This document shows, piece after piece, positions 25,519 through 33,785 of a stretch of DNA of 64,000 nt. Made by a program: the position numbers and the translations under genes. Positions within the stretch are counted from its first letter, which is position 1. Each line of letters starts with the position of its first letter. This stretch comes from Bradyrhizobium sp. 4. GTDB taxonomy: Bacteria; Pseudomonadota; Alphaproteobacteria; Rhizobiales; Xanthobacteraceae. Under the pieces are notes generated by a model, which was not told the origin of the DNA, made no database searches, and saw only the letters and a program-made list of their open reading frames with translations. The stretch covers positions 4,154,001 through 4,218,000 of the forward strand of contig NZ_CP064686.1 of assembly GCF_023100905.1 (NCBI RefSeq). Reading direction: 5' to 3'.

Positions 25519-25881
25519 CTATCGGCGAACGCGCCATTGCGGCAGAAAGCGCGCCAGCCGGCCCTCGGCATGCAATTTCATCGCCGGCACGACCCGGGTC
25601 ACGGTCGGCACCTCGATCACGCCGAGCGCCTCCAGCTGTGCAACGAACGGGTCCGCTACCGGCGTCTGCGGAAAGCGTTCGCGCGCCAGCGTCAGTGCCT
25701 GGTCGAAATCCGCGGCATTCACACCGGGCTTCGCCCGCCGGCTCTGGACGAGATGATCGTCCCAGAGCCGCGTGATCTCGATGTCGAGCACGCCACGCAG
25801 CCGCTGATCGACAGCCTGGATGCCGGCCCCCGTCACCGCCCATTGTCTGCCGACCCAGAAGATATCGCGGTGCAAGGCCAT
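25519..25881 (-). CDS. Conserved hypothetical protein
   Basis: A protein of 120 residues starting 'MALHRDIFWVGRQWAVTGAG'. It is soluble, mixed alpha/beta by composition, with 'FDQALTLARERFPQTP' and an Arg-rich C-terminus. No known domain was recognised. It sits between serS and surE on the same strand, about 95 bases from serS, and codon usage resembles its neighbours, so it looks like a genuine gene of the cluster. The upstream frame extension to 25941 was not used because those residues are low in conservation features. Confidence 0.65.
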   Translation of the reverse strand: MALHRDIFWVGRQWAVTGAGIQAVDQRLRGVLDIEITRLWDDHLVQSRRAKPGVNAADFDQALTLARERFPQTPVADPFVAQLEALGVIEVPTVTRVVPAMKLHAEGRLARFLPQWRVRR

Positions 25882-25975
25882 GAACGATGGGTTCGCGTTG
25901 TCGGGTGGCCGGCAGGATAACCGGCCGCCCGATCTTCGCAACCAAACGTTTCTCCGTTTCAGATGGGCAGCACGC

Positions 25976-27307
25976 CTAGTCGCGTGCGACCACCTTCAGC
26001 CCGCCCATATAGGGCTGGAGCACGCTGGGGACCGCGATAGAGCCGTCCTCCTGCTGATAGGTCTCCGTCACGGCGATCAGCGCGCGGCCGAGCGCTGTGC
26101 CGGAGCCGTTGAGCGTGTGCACGAACCGCGGCTTGCCATCGGGGCCGCGCGAGCGCGCGTCCATCCGGCGGGCCTGGAAATCGCCGCACACCGAGCAGCT
26201 CGAGATCTCGCGGAATGCCCCGCCGTCGCCCTGGCCCGGCATCCAGACCTCGATGTCATAGGTTTTTTGCGACGAGAAACCCATATCCCCGGTGCACAGC
26301 GTCATCACACGGTAATGCAGGTCGAGCCGCCGCAGCACTTCCTCGGCACAGGCGAGCATGCGCTCGTGCTCGTCCTTGCTCGTCTCCGGCGTCGTGATCG
26401 AGACCAGTTCGACCTTGGTGAACTGGTGCTGCCGGATCATGCCGCGGGTATCGCGCCCAGCGGCGCCCGCCTCCGCGCGAAAGCAAGGCGTCAGCGCGGT
26501 CAGTCGCATCGGCAGCTGCTTTTCGTCAAGGATGGATTCGCGGACGAGATTGGTGAGCGCCACCTCCGCGGTCGGAATGATCCCGAGACGCTCGGTGCGG
26601 AGCCGCTCATGGTCGGGCTCGGCGAGCAATTCGCCCTTGATCGCCCAGAACTGGTCGTCCTCGAATTTCGGCAATTGTCCGGTGCCGAACATGATCTCGT
26701 TGCGCACGAGCAGCGGCGGATTGATCTCGGTATAGCCGTGCTCGTCGACGTGTAGATTCAGCATGAACTGACCGAGCGCGCGCTCGAGCCGCGCCAGTCC
26801 CTTCTTCAGCACGACGAAGCGCGCGCCGGAGAGCTTCGCCGCGATCTCGAAATCCATGTCACCGAGCGCGGCGCCGAGATCGTCATGGGGTTTTGGCACG
26901 AACGCATAGTTGCGCTTGTTGCCGAAGACATGGCGCTGCACATTGCCGTGCTCGTCGACACCATCGGGCACCTCGCCGAGCGGCAGATTCGGGATCGCCG
27001 CCAGCTCCTTGGCGAGCTCCTCGTCGGCAGCCTTCGCGGTCGCCTCGAGCTCCGGCATCGTGGTCTTGAGCTCGGTAACTTCCGCCATCAACTTCGCCGC
27101 GCGCGCCTCGTCCTTCGCCTTCTTGGCATCGCCGATTTCCTTGGAGGCCGCATTGCGCCGCGCCTGCGCCTGCTCGGAAGCCAGGATCGCCGCACGCCGG
27201 GTCTCGTCGATCGCGAGCAGCGACGCCGACAGTGGCTTCAGGCCACGTCGTGCAAGGCCGGCGTCGAAGGCTTGCGGGTTGTCGCGGATCGATTTGATGT
27301 CGTGCAT
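25976..27307 (-). CDS. serS: Seryl-tRNA synthetase
   Basis: A class II synthetase of 443 residues that charges tRNA-Ser. The N-terminal antiparallel coiled-coil arm (about 30-110, 'RRAAILASEQAQARRNAASK') binds the long variable arm of tRNA. Motif 2 is in 'RGMIRQHQFTKVELVSITTP' and motif 3 in 'LNGSGTALGRALIAVTE'. The ATG at 27307 ('MHDIKSIRD') is the standard start; the upstream frame runs into a repeat element. It follows tatC on the same strand with a repeat between them. Confidence 0.97.
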   Translation of the reverse strand: MHDIKSIRDNPQAFDAGLARRGLKPLSASLLAIDETRRAAILASEQAQARRNAASKEIGDAKKAKDEARAAKLMAEVTELKTTMPELEATAKAADEELAKELAAIPNLPLGEVPDGVDEHGNVQRHVFGNKRNYAFVPKPHDDLGAALGDMDFEIAAKLSGARFVVLKKGLARLERALGQFMLNLHVDEHGYTEINPPLLVRNEIMFGTGQLPKFEDDQFWAIKGELLAEPDHERLRTERLGIIPTAEVALTNLVRESILDEKQLPMRLTALTPCFRAEAGAAGRDTRGMIRQHQFTKVELVSITTPETSKDEHERMLACAEEVLRRLDLHYRVMTLCTGDMGFSSQKTYDIEVWMPGQGDGGAFREISSCSVCGDFQARRMDARSRGPDGKPRFVHTLNGSGTALGRALIAVTETYQQEDGSIAVPSVLQPYMGGLKVVARD

Positions 27308-27387
27308 GGCCGAGGTCCTGGGGCTTGTTGCAACCCTGCAAATCCTGGATTTGCATTTATGCAAATGGCTGCTTCCCCTAGCACGGC

Positions 27388-27509
27388 TGTCATCGCCCGC
27401 GAAAGCGGGTGATCCAGTATTCCAGAGACGTCCGTGATTCCCCCGATGGGCGGCGGCGTACTGGATTCCCCGCTCCAGTGCGCAATTGCGCACAAGGCGG
27501 GGAATGACA
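27388..27509. repeat. REP-like palindromic repeat, copy 2
   Basis: Starts TGTCATCGCCCGCGAAAGCG and ends GGCGGGGAATGACA, so its tips are inverted. It shares 'ATCCAGTATTCC.GAGACG' with the copy at 21726. It lies between serS and tatC and contains a GTGCGCAATTGCGCAC palindrome (about 27478-27493). Confidence 0.78.
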
Positions 27510-27526
27510 GCGGAGATCGGGGCGCC

Positions 27527-28339
27527 TTACTCCGCCGGGTCGGCCGGCGTCGATACGTCAGTGCCGGTGGTGGCCTTTGAAGCGGCCGCCTTCTTCTCCA
27601 CAATTCCCACCGCGATGATCGAGCCCTCGTAGAGCGCGAGCAAGGGGATCGCGAGCGAGCACTGGCTGAGCACGTCGGGCGGGGTCAGAACGGCCGCGAT
27701 GACGAAGGCAACGACGATGAAATAGCGGCGCTTCTCGCGCAGCATTTTTGACGTGACGATGCCGATGCGTCCGAGCAGCGTCAGGATCACCGGAAGCTGG
27801 AAGGCGATGCCGAAGGCGAAGATCAGCGACATCATCAGCGACAGATATTCGCCGACCTTGGGCAGCAGCTGGATCTGCGCGGTCTCGTCGCTGCCGGCCT
27901 GCTGCATGCCGAGCGAGAAGCGGACCAGCATCGGCAGCACGACGAAATAGACCAGTGCGGCACCCAACACGAAGAAGAACGGGGTCGCGACCAGATACGG
28001 CAGAAAGGCCTGCTTCTCGTGCTTGTAGAGGCCCGGAGCGACGAACTTGTAGATCTGCGTCGCGACGATCGGGAACGAGATGAAGCCGGCGCCGAACAGC
28101 GCAAGCTTGAGCTGGGTGATGAAATATTCCAGCAGCGCGGTGTAGATGAATTTCGAGTTCTCGGGACCCGCGACCCACACGAATGGCCAGACCAGCACAT
28201 TGTAGATCTGCTTGGCGAAGAAGAAGCAGAAGATGAAGGCAATGCCGAAGCCGAGCAGCGCTTTGATCAGCCGCGAACGCAGCTCGATCAAATGGTCCAT
28301 CAGGGGAGCTTTGCTGGCCTCGATATCAGCGGCGCTCAT
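27527..28339 (-). CDS. tatC: Sec-independent translocase TatC
   Basis: A protein of 270 residues, the substrate-receptor subunit of the twin-arginine export system. 'APLMDHLIELRSRLIKALLG' is the conserved N-terminal segment before the first span; 'FVAPGLYKHEKQAFLPYLVA' is the conserved cytosolic/periplasmic loop. Six spans can be read. Its start overlaps the tatB stop by 4 bases (ATGA). A short Lys/Ala/Thr-rich tail ends it. Confidence 0.97.
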   Translation of the reverse strand: MSAADIEASKAPLMDHLIELRSRLIKALLGFGIAFIFCFFFAKQIYNVLVWPFVWVAGPENSKFIYTALLEYFITQLKLALFGAGFISFPIVATQIYKFVAPGLYKHEKQAFLPYLVATPFFFVLGAALVYFVVLPMLVRFSLGMQQAGSDETAQIQLLPKVGEYLSLMMSLIFAFGIAFQLPVILTLLGRIGIVTSKMLREKRRYFIVVAFVIAAVLTPPDVLSQCSLAIPLLALYEGSIIAVGIVEKKAAASKATTGTDVSTPADPAE

Positions 28340-28905
28340 GACGCTTTGGCGTCCTTGATCGCCTCGGCCGGCGCAGTGTCCTGCGTGACCGAATCTTGCG
28401 TGATCGAGCCTTGCGTGACCGAACCTTGAGCGACCTGCGCCTGCTCGACCTCACGGGTGATGGCGAGCGGCTCGTTCACGGCCGCATGTGCCTCGGCTTC
28501 CACGAAGGTCTCGGGCGTCGGCGCTTCCGGCGTGGTGGGCGTCGTCACCGCTTCGCTTGAAGTCGCCGGCGGTTCGGCGCCGGTCGAGGCCGAGGTCTCG
28601 GCCGGCTTGTCCAGCGCATCGACGCGGAGCGCGTCGCTGACGTCTTTCTGAAGCGAGGTCATCAGATTGTTGCCGGCGAAACCGGAAGCCGCTTCCTTGA
28701 CCTCGTCGAAGCTCTTCTTGAGGTCGGCCATTTCGGCCTCGCGCATCGCTTCCTGGAATTGGCCCTGGAATTCGGCGGCCATCTTCCGCGCCTTGCCCAT
28801 CCACTGCCCGACCATGCGCAGCACGCCCGGCAGCTCTTTCGGGCCGATGGCGATCAGGGCCACGACCCCGATCAGGACCAGTTCACTCCACCCGATATCG
28901 AACAT
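28336..28905 (-). CDS. tatB: Sec-independent translocase TatB
   Basis: A protein of 189 residues. The N-terminal span 'MFDIGWSELVLIGVVALIAI' is followed by 'GPKELPGVLRMVGQWMGKAR' and an amphipathic helix, typical of TatB. The C-terminal 90 residues are acidic and low in complexity and include three copies of a five-residue unit (SVTQG, SITQD, SVTQD), coded by three 15-base repeats at 28382-28426. Such a tail varies between species and is not needed for the core function. It is cotranscribed with tatC. Confidence 0.95.
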   Translation of the reverse strand: MFDIGWSELVLIGVVALIAIGPKELPGVLRMVGQWMGKARKMAAEFQGQFQEAMREAEMADLKKSFDEVKEAASGFAGNNLMTSLQKDVSDALRVDALDKPAETSASTGAEPPATSSEAVTTPTTPEAPTPETFVEAEAHAAVNEPLAITREVEQAQVAQGSVTQGSITQDSVTQDTAPAEAIKDAKAS

Positions 28906-28993
28906 GAGGTCTTCCGTTCACGCCAGCCGCAGCCGGCCCAATCCCTCGCGCGCAGGATCGGGTCCGCTACCCGCGTCTCGCGTGCTCTCTGGC

Positions 28994-29230
28994 TTAGACG
29001 GCCTTGCTGCCGACGTCGGACCGTGCCGCGGTCGGCGCGGCATTGTTGTGCTCGATGGACTTGGCCGGCTCGGGCTTGTCGGCGACCTTGTCGTCGTCCT
29101 GCATGCCCTTCTTGAACGCCTTGATGCCCTGCGCCACGTCGCCCATCAGATCCGAAATCTTGCCGCGACCGAACAGCAGCAGGACCACTGCGATCACCAG
29201 GACCCAGTGCCAAATGCTGAGTGAACCCAT
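28994..29230 (-). CDS. tatA: Sec-independent translocase TatA
   Basis: A protein of 78 residues that forms the Tat pore. 'MGSLSIWHWVLVIAVVLLLF' is the membrane span, followed by 'GRGKISDLMGDVAQGIKAFK' (the FGxGKI and GxxxKxFK features). The ATG at 29230 was preferred over a start at 29245 because TatA proteins begin with 'MGS.SI.HW'. The order is tatA-tatB-tatC, downstream of scpB on the same strand. Confidence 0.96.
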   Translation of the reverse strand: MGSLSIWHWVLVIAVVLLLFGRGKISDLMGDVAQGIKAFKKGMQDDDKVADKPEPAKSIEHNNAAPTAARSDVGSKAV

Positions 29231-29320
29231 CCTGCAACCCTCCAAACGCGCATGGCCGGGGACCGGCCGATCTTCACCGAAACCTAGGCTTGGCAGGTGT
29301 CAAAAACAAGGACCAAGGCA

Positions 29321-29341
29321 GCGCCAATTCGCTGTTGGCGC
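29321..29341. repeat. Inverted repeat upstream of tatA
   Basis: GCGCCAA (29321-29327) and TTGGCGC (29335-29341) with a 7-base loop, between scpB and tatA. It could be a weak terminator for scpB or an operator for the tat operon. There is no T run. Confidence 0.4.
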
Positions 29342-29396
29342 TACGTAATTTTGCTAGTGTTAACTGGTCGCAGGGGGCCACTAAAAGGCCCAGACG

Positions 29397-30149
29397 TCAG
29401 TCCTCGCTGCCGCCCTCGCCACCCTCATGGCCGCCTTCCGGCGGCGTCTCGGGCTCGACAGCAGGCGCCAGCGCGAGATCAAGGTCCTCGCCCGGCTCCA
29501 GCGGATCCTCGTCCTCCCGCAAAGTCGGGTCATCCGACGGCGTCGGCACGCTGAATCCGGTCGGCAGGCGCGAATCCAGCAGGCCCGTGCCCTTCAGCTC
29601 CTCCAGACCCGGCAGATCGCCGAGCTGTTCCAGCGTGAACTGCGACAGGAAGTCCTCGGTGGTTCCGAAGGTCAAGGGACGGCCCGGCGTCTTGCGACGA
29701 CCACGCGGCTTGATCCAGCCGGTTTCCAGCAGCACGTCCAGCGTGCCCTTCGAGGTGACGACGCCACGGATCTCCTCGATCTCCGCGCGCGTCACCGGCT
29801 GGTGATAGGCGATGATCGCCAGCACTTCGATCGCGGCGCGCGACAGGCGGCGGGTCTCGGTGCTCTCGCGGGTCATCAGCCAGGCGAGATCGCCCGCCGT
29901 GCGGAAGGTCCATTTGTTGGCGACCCGCACGAGATTCACGCCGCGCAGGGAATAGTCGGCCTGCAACTGCTCGAGCGCAGCCTTCACGTCCACACCCTCG
30001 GGCATGCGCTTGGCCAGCGTCGCGGTGTCCAGCGGTTCATTCGAAGCGAACAGCAGCGCTTCCAGCAGCCGCAATTCTTCGGGACGTGCCTGGGACTCGT
30101 TCTCCATCGGCTCGGCCTCTTCTACCCGCACTTCAGCCAGGCTTGCCAT
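29397..30149 (-). CDS. scpB: Segregation and condensation protein ScpB
   Basis: A protein of 250 residues, the winged-helix kleisin partner of SMC-ScpA in chromosome condensation. 'LRLLEALLFASNEPLDTATL' is the conserved N-terminal start, 'VLAIIAYHQPVTRAEIEEIR' and 'LDVLLETGWIKPRGRRKTPG' the second winged helix. The C-terminus is a long acidic Glu/Gly/Pro tail of about 60 residues, longer than usual. The ATG at 30149 follows 'AAGGAGA'. The gene follows scpA by about 20 bases. Confidence 0.95.
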   Translation of the reverse strand: MASLAEVRVEEAEPMENESQARPEELRLLEALLFASNEPLDTATLAKRMPEGVDVKAALEQLQADYSLRGVNLVRVANKWTFRTAGDLAWLMTRESTETRRLSRAAIEVLAIIAYHQPVTRAEIEEIRGVVTSKGTLDVLLETGWIKPRGRRKTPGRPLTFGTTEDFLSQFTLEQLGDLPGLEELKGTGLLDSRLPTGFSVPTPSDDPTLREDEDPLEPGEDLDLALAPAVEPETPPEGGHEGGEGGSED

Positions 30150-30170
30150 GGCAGATTCTCCTTGTTGCAC

Positions 30171-31010
30171 TTAAGCGACCGGCGCATCGGGCGCAGGAGC
30201 TGCGTCCATGACCGGCTTGGGGCGCCCCTTCCGGAAATAGATGGGCGCAAACGCCTCTTTCTGATTCAGCTCGAGCTGACCTTCGCGCACCAGCTCGAGC
30301 GCAGCCGCGAAACTCGAGGCGAGCACCGTCGCGCGCTGCGTCGGATCGGCGACGTGCTGCAGCAGAAAATCGTCGAGAACGCCCCAATCGTCCTGCTCGC
30401 TGATGCTGCCGACCAGCCGCTCCAGCGTGGCGCGCGCCTCGGCGAGCGACCACACCGTGCGCTTGGCCAGATGCACGCTCGCCAGAACGCGCGACTGGCG
30501 CTGCGCGGCATAGGCGGTGAGCAGGTCATAGAGCGTTGCGGTGTATTTCGGATGCTTGATCTCGGCGATCTGCTCGGGCTCGCCGCGCGGGAAGATGTCG
30601 CGCAGCAATTGCTGCCGGTTCATCAGCCGGTTGGCGGCTTCACGAATGGCCTCCAGCCTGCGCAGGCGGTTGGCGAGCGCCGTCGCCATCTGCTCCGCGC
30701 TAGGGCCTTCCGCACTCGGCGGCTCCGGCAGCAGCAGGCGCGATTTCAGGAAGGCGAGCCAAGCCGCCATCACGAGATAATCGGCGGCAAGCTCGAGGCG
30801 GATCTTTCGCGCGGCTTCGATGAAGTGGAGATACTGGTCGGCGAGTGCCAGGATCGAAATCTTGGCGAGATCGACCTTCTGCTGCCGCGCCAGTGCGAGC
30901 AACAGGTCGAGCGGACCCTCGTAGCCCTCGACGTCCACCACCAACGCCGGCTCACCCTCGGCGAGCTCTGCGGGCCGCCCGGTGTCAAACGATAGGATTT
31001 CTGCGGTCAT
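30171..31010 (-). CDS. scpA: Segregation and condensation protein ScpA
   Basis: A protein of 279 residues, the kleisin that bridges the SMC heads. 'LVVDVEGYEGPLDLLLALAR' and 'QQKVDLAKISILALADQYLH' are the ScpA N-terminal signature. The C-terminal winged helix includes 'RATVLASSFAAALELVREGQ' and 'FAPIYFRKGRPKP'. Its start overlaps the nagZ stop by 4 bases and scpB follows, so nagZ-scpA-scpB is translationally coupled, an order widely conserved in alphaproteobacteria. Confidence 0.95.
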   Translation of the reverse strand: MTAEILSFDTGRPAELAEGEPALVVDVEGYEGPLDLLLALARQQKVDLAKISILALADQYLHFIEAARKIRLELAADYLVMAAWLAFLKSRLLLPEPPSAEGPSAEQMATALANRLRRLEAIREAANRLMNRQQLLRDIFPRGEPEQIAEIKHPKYTATLYDLLTAYAAQRQSRVLASVHLAKRTVWSLAEARATLERLVGSISEQDDWGVLDDFLLQHVADPTQRATVLASSFAAALELVREGQLELNQKEAFAPIYFRKGRPKPVMDAAPAPDAPVA

Positions 31011-32035
31011 GCCGATGCCGTGTTTGCCCGTGCGATCAATGCGTCCAGTTCGGCGCGTGCGGCCGCGCGATCGAACGGCTGCGGTCCCTTGCGCGCCGCG
31101 AGCGCGGCGTTCGCCCGCTCCAGCGCCCTGCCCGCCAGTTCGGGTGTCTGGCCGGCGACCTCACGCATCTCCTCGATGTTGCCGTTGCAATGCAGGGCCA
31201 TGTCGCAACCGGCCGCAAAAATCGCGCGGGTCCGCTCGGCGATATTGCCCGACAGCGCATTCATCGACACGTCATCACTCATTAACAAACCCTGGAACCC
31301 GATTGTGCCGCGAATCACCTCAGCGATCATTGTCGCAGATGTCGTCGCCGGATGGGCGGGGTCGACCGCGCTAAACACAACATGTGCAGTCATGGCCATC
31401 GGCAAATCCGCCAAAGGCTTGAATGCCGCGAAGTCGGTGCGATCCAGTTCGTCTCGCGACGTGTCGACCGTCGGCAGATTGAAATGGGTATCGGCCGTAG
31501 CTCGGCCATGGCCGGGGATGTGCTTGAGCACCGGCAACACGCCGCCCTCTTCCAGGCCCTCGGTGACCGCGCGGGCGATCGCGGCGACCTTGCCCGGTTC
31601 GGTGCCGTAAGCCCTGTTCCCGATGACGGCGTTGGCGCCAGCCACCGGCACGTCGGCCAGCGGCAAGCAATCCACGGTAATGCCGAGATCCGCGAGATCG
31701 GCCGCGATCAGCCGGGCGCTGAGACGCGCCGCGGTCAGCCCGAGCGCCGAATCAGTATCGTAGAGGCCTGCGAAAATAGCGCCCGGCGGATAGACCGGCC
31801 AATGCGGCGGGCCCAGCCGCTGCACGCGGCCGCCCTCCTGGTCGATCAGCACAGGGGCATCAGGAGAGCCCGCAACCGCCCGCAATTCCGCAACGAGTGC
31901 AGCAACTTGAGCCGGCGTCTCGACGTTGCGCTTGAAGAGGATGAAACCCCATGGGCGTTCGCCGCGGATAAACTCCCGCTCAGCGGCGGTTAGTTCCGTT
32001 CCGGAAACGCCGGTAATGAAGGCCCGCGTGCTCAT
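31007..32035 (-). CDS. nagZ: Beta-N-acetylhexosaminidase NagZ
   Basis: A glycoside hydrolase family 3 enzyme of 342 residues that removes GlcNAc from muropeptide products in the cytoplasm during peptidoglycan recycling. 'VLIDQEGGRVQRLGPPHWP' (63-81) and 'KHIPGHGRATADTH' (171-184), with the catalytic His in the flexible loop, are GH3/NagZ signatures; 'LLMSDDVSMNAL' carries the nucleophile Asp. No signal peptide is present. Its products influence beta-lactamase induction in some bacteria; here that is only possible. Confidence 0.95.
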   Translation of the reverse strand: MSTRAFITGVSGTELTAAEREFIRGERPWGFILFKRNVETPAQVAALVAELRAVAGSPDAPVLIDQEGGRVQRLGPPHWPVYPPGAIFAGLYDTDSALGLTAARLSARLIAADLADLGITVDCLPLADVPVAGANAVIGNRAYGTEPGKVAAIARAVTEGLEEGGVLPVLKHIPGHGRATADTHFNLPTVDTSRDELDRTDFAAFKPLADLPMAMTAHVVFSAVDPAHPATTSATMIAEVIRGTIGFQGLLMSDDVSMNALSGNIAERTRAIFAAGCDMALHCNGNIEEMREVAGQTPELAGRALERANAALAARKGPQPFDRAAARAELDALIARANTASA

Positions 32036-32080
32036 ACGGCCGATTAACCCCGACCCGCGAGAGGGTCAAGGAAACGGCCG

Positions 32081-33646
32081 TTAATTCCTCTGGACGAAAC
32101 AGGCAGACAGGCCCGCGGATTTCAAACTGTTGCAGGCCTGGTTCGCCTCTTCGAGCGAGCCGTAGGGCCCAGCGAAGGCGCGATAGACGATTCCCTTGCC
32201 CTTGTCGGTCAGGTCGACCCGCTTGACCACCGGTGCGCGGGAGCCGAGCACGCTGCCGTACTTGCCCTGAAGCACCCGGTAGGAGGCATGAGCGCTATCC
32301 TCGGTCTGCTGCGAGGAGACCTGCACGACGTAGCCGCCGCCACCGCTGCTCGCGGGCGCAATCTGCGTCGGATTGGTCGCAGCCATCCGCTGCGGCGGCT
32401 CCGCAGCCGGCGCCGATTGCGGCGTCAGCGAGAGCGGCTGATTGGCACTGGCATTGGCCGAGGTCGGTGGCGTGCGCGGTGCAGCCGGTGCCGCAACGGG
32501 CTTCGGTTGAGCTGCCGGCTTCGCGACGGTGGCGGCTTGCGACGCCGTGGCGTCGGTCTGATCGCCCTTCACAGCCACGGTCCTGATCGCGCGCGGCGAA
32601 TTGTTCGGCAGCGTGCCGTTGCTCGGATTCGGTCCCGCACTCGACAACGGAATGCTGGACGGCGAGACGCTTGCGACCGGCGGCGGGTTCGCGTTCTGGT
32701 TCAGCGGCGGGAACACGACGCGTGGACCTCCCGCCTTGGCGTTGACGTCGACAGGCGCCTCCTCGCGCGGCACGATCTTCTCGGCGCCATCTCCGGTGAC
32801 CATGCGGTCCAGCACCTTGGCCGAGGAGTCCGACGGCGCCGGCACGATTTTGGTCGGCGTGTTGTCGGCCTTGATGATCGGCGGCTCGCCGCTGCGGGGC
32901 GAGCCCACATAGGTCTTGTAGGCGAACGCAGCGCCGGTCCCGACCACGGCAAGAGCCAGGATCGCCGCGACCGTCATCATGCCGCCGCGCTGCTTCTTCG
33001 GCTCGTCCAGATCGGCCTCGGGATAGTCGCTCTGGAACGCGTAAGGATCGTCGGGATAGGCGGGATCGCGCTGGTAGTCCTGCTCGCCCGCCTCCAGCCG
33101 TCCGTAGAGCGCATCGTCGTAGCGCGCCGGATCGGGCTGCTGATAGGCTTGCTCTTGGTAAGCCTGATCGTGCTGCTGGTAGGCCTGATCCTGATAGGCA
33201 GGAGCTTGATAAGCAGGAGCTTGATAGGCCTGATCCGGATAGGCCTGCGGCTGACGAAAATCAGGTTCGGGCTCGGGCGCAGTCGGCTGGGCTGAATAAC
33301 GATGCAGTGGATGAACCGGGTTTACGGAAGCGGGATAGGCAGGCTCAGCTGGCGCCGTCTGCGGCTGCACATTGGCGCGCCGCATCCATGAGGGCGGTCC
33401 GGGCGGCGGCGGGGCCTGCTCGGCATAGTCCTGCTGGTCATCGTCCTGGCGATAGTCGTCGTCCTGATAGCTCCGAGCAGGCGCAGGCGCTGCTGGCGGG
33501 TGCGCACCCGGCCGCCCTTGCGCTGCGAACGGATCGGTCTGCCCGATCAGGCGGGCAAGTTCGGCCAAGGGATCGCCGCTCCCATGCTGATCGCCACCGC
33601 GATAGTCATCGGAAGGAAACGGTCTGTCCTGATATCGTTCGGCCAT
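32081..33646 (-). CDS. SPOR-domain membrane protein
   Basis: A protein of 521 residues. The N-terminal 230 residues are cytoplasmic and rich in Gln, Tyr, Ala and Pro, with about nine 'AYQ.Q' units coded by an imperfect repeat. One membrane span follows ('MMTVAAILALAVVGTGAAFA'), then a long Pro/Ala/Thr-rich periplasmic region and a C-terminal SPOR domain (about 440-521, 'GGYVVQVSSQQTEDSAHASY' and 'FAGPYGSLEEANQACNSLK'). SPOR domains bind denuded glycan at the division septum. The ATG at 33646 ('MAERYQDRPF') was chosen. It lies between argS and nagZ on the same strand, as in other Rhizobiales. Confidence 0.9.
   Translation of the reverse strand: MAERYQDRPFPSDDYRGGDQHGSGDPLAELARLIGQTDPFAAQGRPGAHPPAAPAPARSYQDDDYRQDDDQQDYAEQAPPPPGPPSWMRRANVQPQTAPAEPAYPASVNPVHPLHRYSAQPTAPEPEPDFRQPQAYPDQAYQAPAYQAPAYQDQAYQQHDQAYQEQAYQQPDPARYDDALYGRLEAGEQDYQRDPAYPDDPYAFQSDYPEADLDEPKKQRGGMMTVAAILALAVVGTGAAFAYKTYVGSPRSGEPPIIKADNTPTKIVPAPSDSSAKVLDRMVTGDGAEKIVPREEAPVDVNAKAGGPRVVFPPLNQNANPPPVASVSPSSIPLSSAGPNPSNGTLPNNSPRAIRTVAVKGDQTDATASQAATVAKPAAQPKPVAAPAAPRTPPTSANASANQPLSLTPQSAPAAEPPQRMAATNPTQIAPASSGGGGYVVQVSSQQTEDSAHASYRVLQGKYGSVLGSRAPVVKRVDLTDKGKGIVYRAFAGPYGSLEEANQACNSLKSAGLSACFVQRN
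33140..33250. repeat. Imperfect tandem repeat in the SPOR gene
   Basis: Units of 15 or so bases built on 'CTTGATAGGC' (and 'CTGATAGGC') occur about eight times, coding for repeats of 'AYQ' plus two or three residues. Copy number is likely to vary between strains. Confidence 0.7.
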
Positions 33647-33785
33647 CGTGATGATGCGTCCCTTCGGGAAAGCCGCGCGCCCCTCGACCAAGGCACGGCT
33701 TTCGACCCACAAGGCTTTCAACCAAGTCTAAGCGATCCGGCTTCTGCCGGTTACCCCCGAAATCCCTTAAGTAGTTCGCCCCAAA

